Notes under the pieces: generated by a model | The model's database searches: none | The model's input: the letters and a program-made list of their open reading frames with translations, nothing else | Told to the model about the DNA's origin: nothing | Program-made: the position numbers and the translations under genes | In this document: positions 6,485 through 6,571 of the stretch, piece after piece | How positions within the stretch are numbered: the first letter of the stretch is position 1 | Layout of the letters: every line of letters begins with the position of its first letter | Assembly (NCBI GenBank): GCA_034722175.1 | Contig: JAYENR010000211.1 | Coordinates: forward strand, 1-6,571 | Origin: Thiomicrorhabdus sp034722175 | GTDB taxonomy: Bacteria > Pseudomonadota > Gammaproteobacteria > Thiomicrospirales > Thiomicrospiraceae | Length of the DNA: 6,571 bases | Direction: 5' to 3'

Positions 6485-6571
6485 TTGAGATCACCCTTTT
6501 TTAGGCTGAATATTAAATAACTGGTTAAAGTTTGCCACCTTAAGAATCTCCATAACCGATTCCCCGACATT
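6484..6571 (-). repeat. Right arm of 88-bp perfect inverted repeat (inverted copy of the STAS gene 3' end)
   Basis: Read on the minus strand, this arm repeats STAS codons 79-104 (NVGESVMEILKVANFNQLFN onward to QPKKG), the TGA and TCTCAAG with no mismatch. It is separated from the left arm by 176 nt (6308-6483) that include the terminator. The match continues to the last base of the window, so the true arm length is unknown. There are no terminal inverted repeats, target duplications or transposase sequence to suggest a mobile element. Confidence 0.95.

Noticed and set aside
6394..6570. Minus-strand 58-codon frame spanning the right repeat arm and the spacer
   Set aside because: It reads the STAS copy out of frame and the result looks unlike a protein; the frame ending at 6410 is better placed and more protein-like.
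6220..6571. The inverted repeat as an insertion sequence or integron-type element
   Set aside because: The arms are a gene fragment rather than element termini, the spacer holds only a terminator and a gene tail, and there is no transposase, integrase or target-site duplication.
1..6571. A new defence, toxin-antitoxin, CRISPR or other undescribed multi-gene system
   Set aside because: All substantial genes are readily assigned to conserved families (Rnf complex, MetRS, STAS); no arrays, unknown gene clusters or mobile-element hallmarks were seen.

Overview
The window reads as chromosomal sequence of a moderately low-GC gammaproteobacterium. The Rnf and MetG proteins are of gammaproteobacterial type, with an RnfC carrying a long Ala/Lys tail as in Escherichia coli RsxC. 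A sulfur-oxidising Thiomicrospira/Hydrogenovibrio-like lineage is a reasonable guess, but it is an inference from overall protein flavour and not proven by any marker here.

Layout. Most of the window (1-5670) is read on the minus strand. In transcription order it holds metG (methionyl-tRNA synthetase), then rnfA, rnfB, rnfC and the first 44 codons of rnfD, which runs off the left edge. The rnf genes are packed with a 1-nt overlap (A/B), a 4-nt ATGA overlap (B/C) and zero spacing (C/D), so they are almost certainly one translationally coupled operon for the membrane Rnf electron-transfer complex. Only 75 nt separate metG from rnfA and no terminator is visible there, so rnf may be transcribed partly from the metG promoter.

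About 315 nt of non-coding DNA (5671-5985) separate metG from a divergent plus-strand gene for a small STAS-domain protein (anti-sigma-factor-antagonist type, 104 aa). That gene is followed by a strong bidirectional terminator (6354-6382). Beyond it, a minus-strand reading frame ending at 6410 looks like the 3' end of a convergent gene using the same terminator.

The right edge is the strangest part. Bases 6484-6571 are a perfect 88-bp reverse complement of 6220-6307 (the last 26 codons of the STAS gene, its stop and 7 further bases), and the repeat is still matching at the last base. It cuts into the apparent convergent gene. A chimeric or misassembled contig end is the simplest explanation; a genuine inverted duplication is the alternative. 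I see no evidence of a previously undescribed multi-gene system: the rest is conserved housekeeping and energy-metabolism content.
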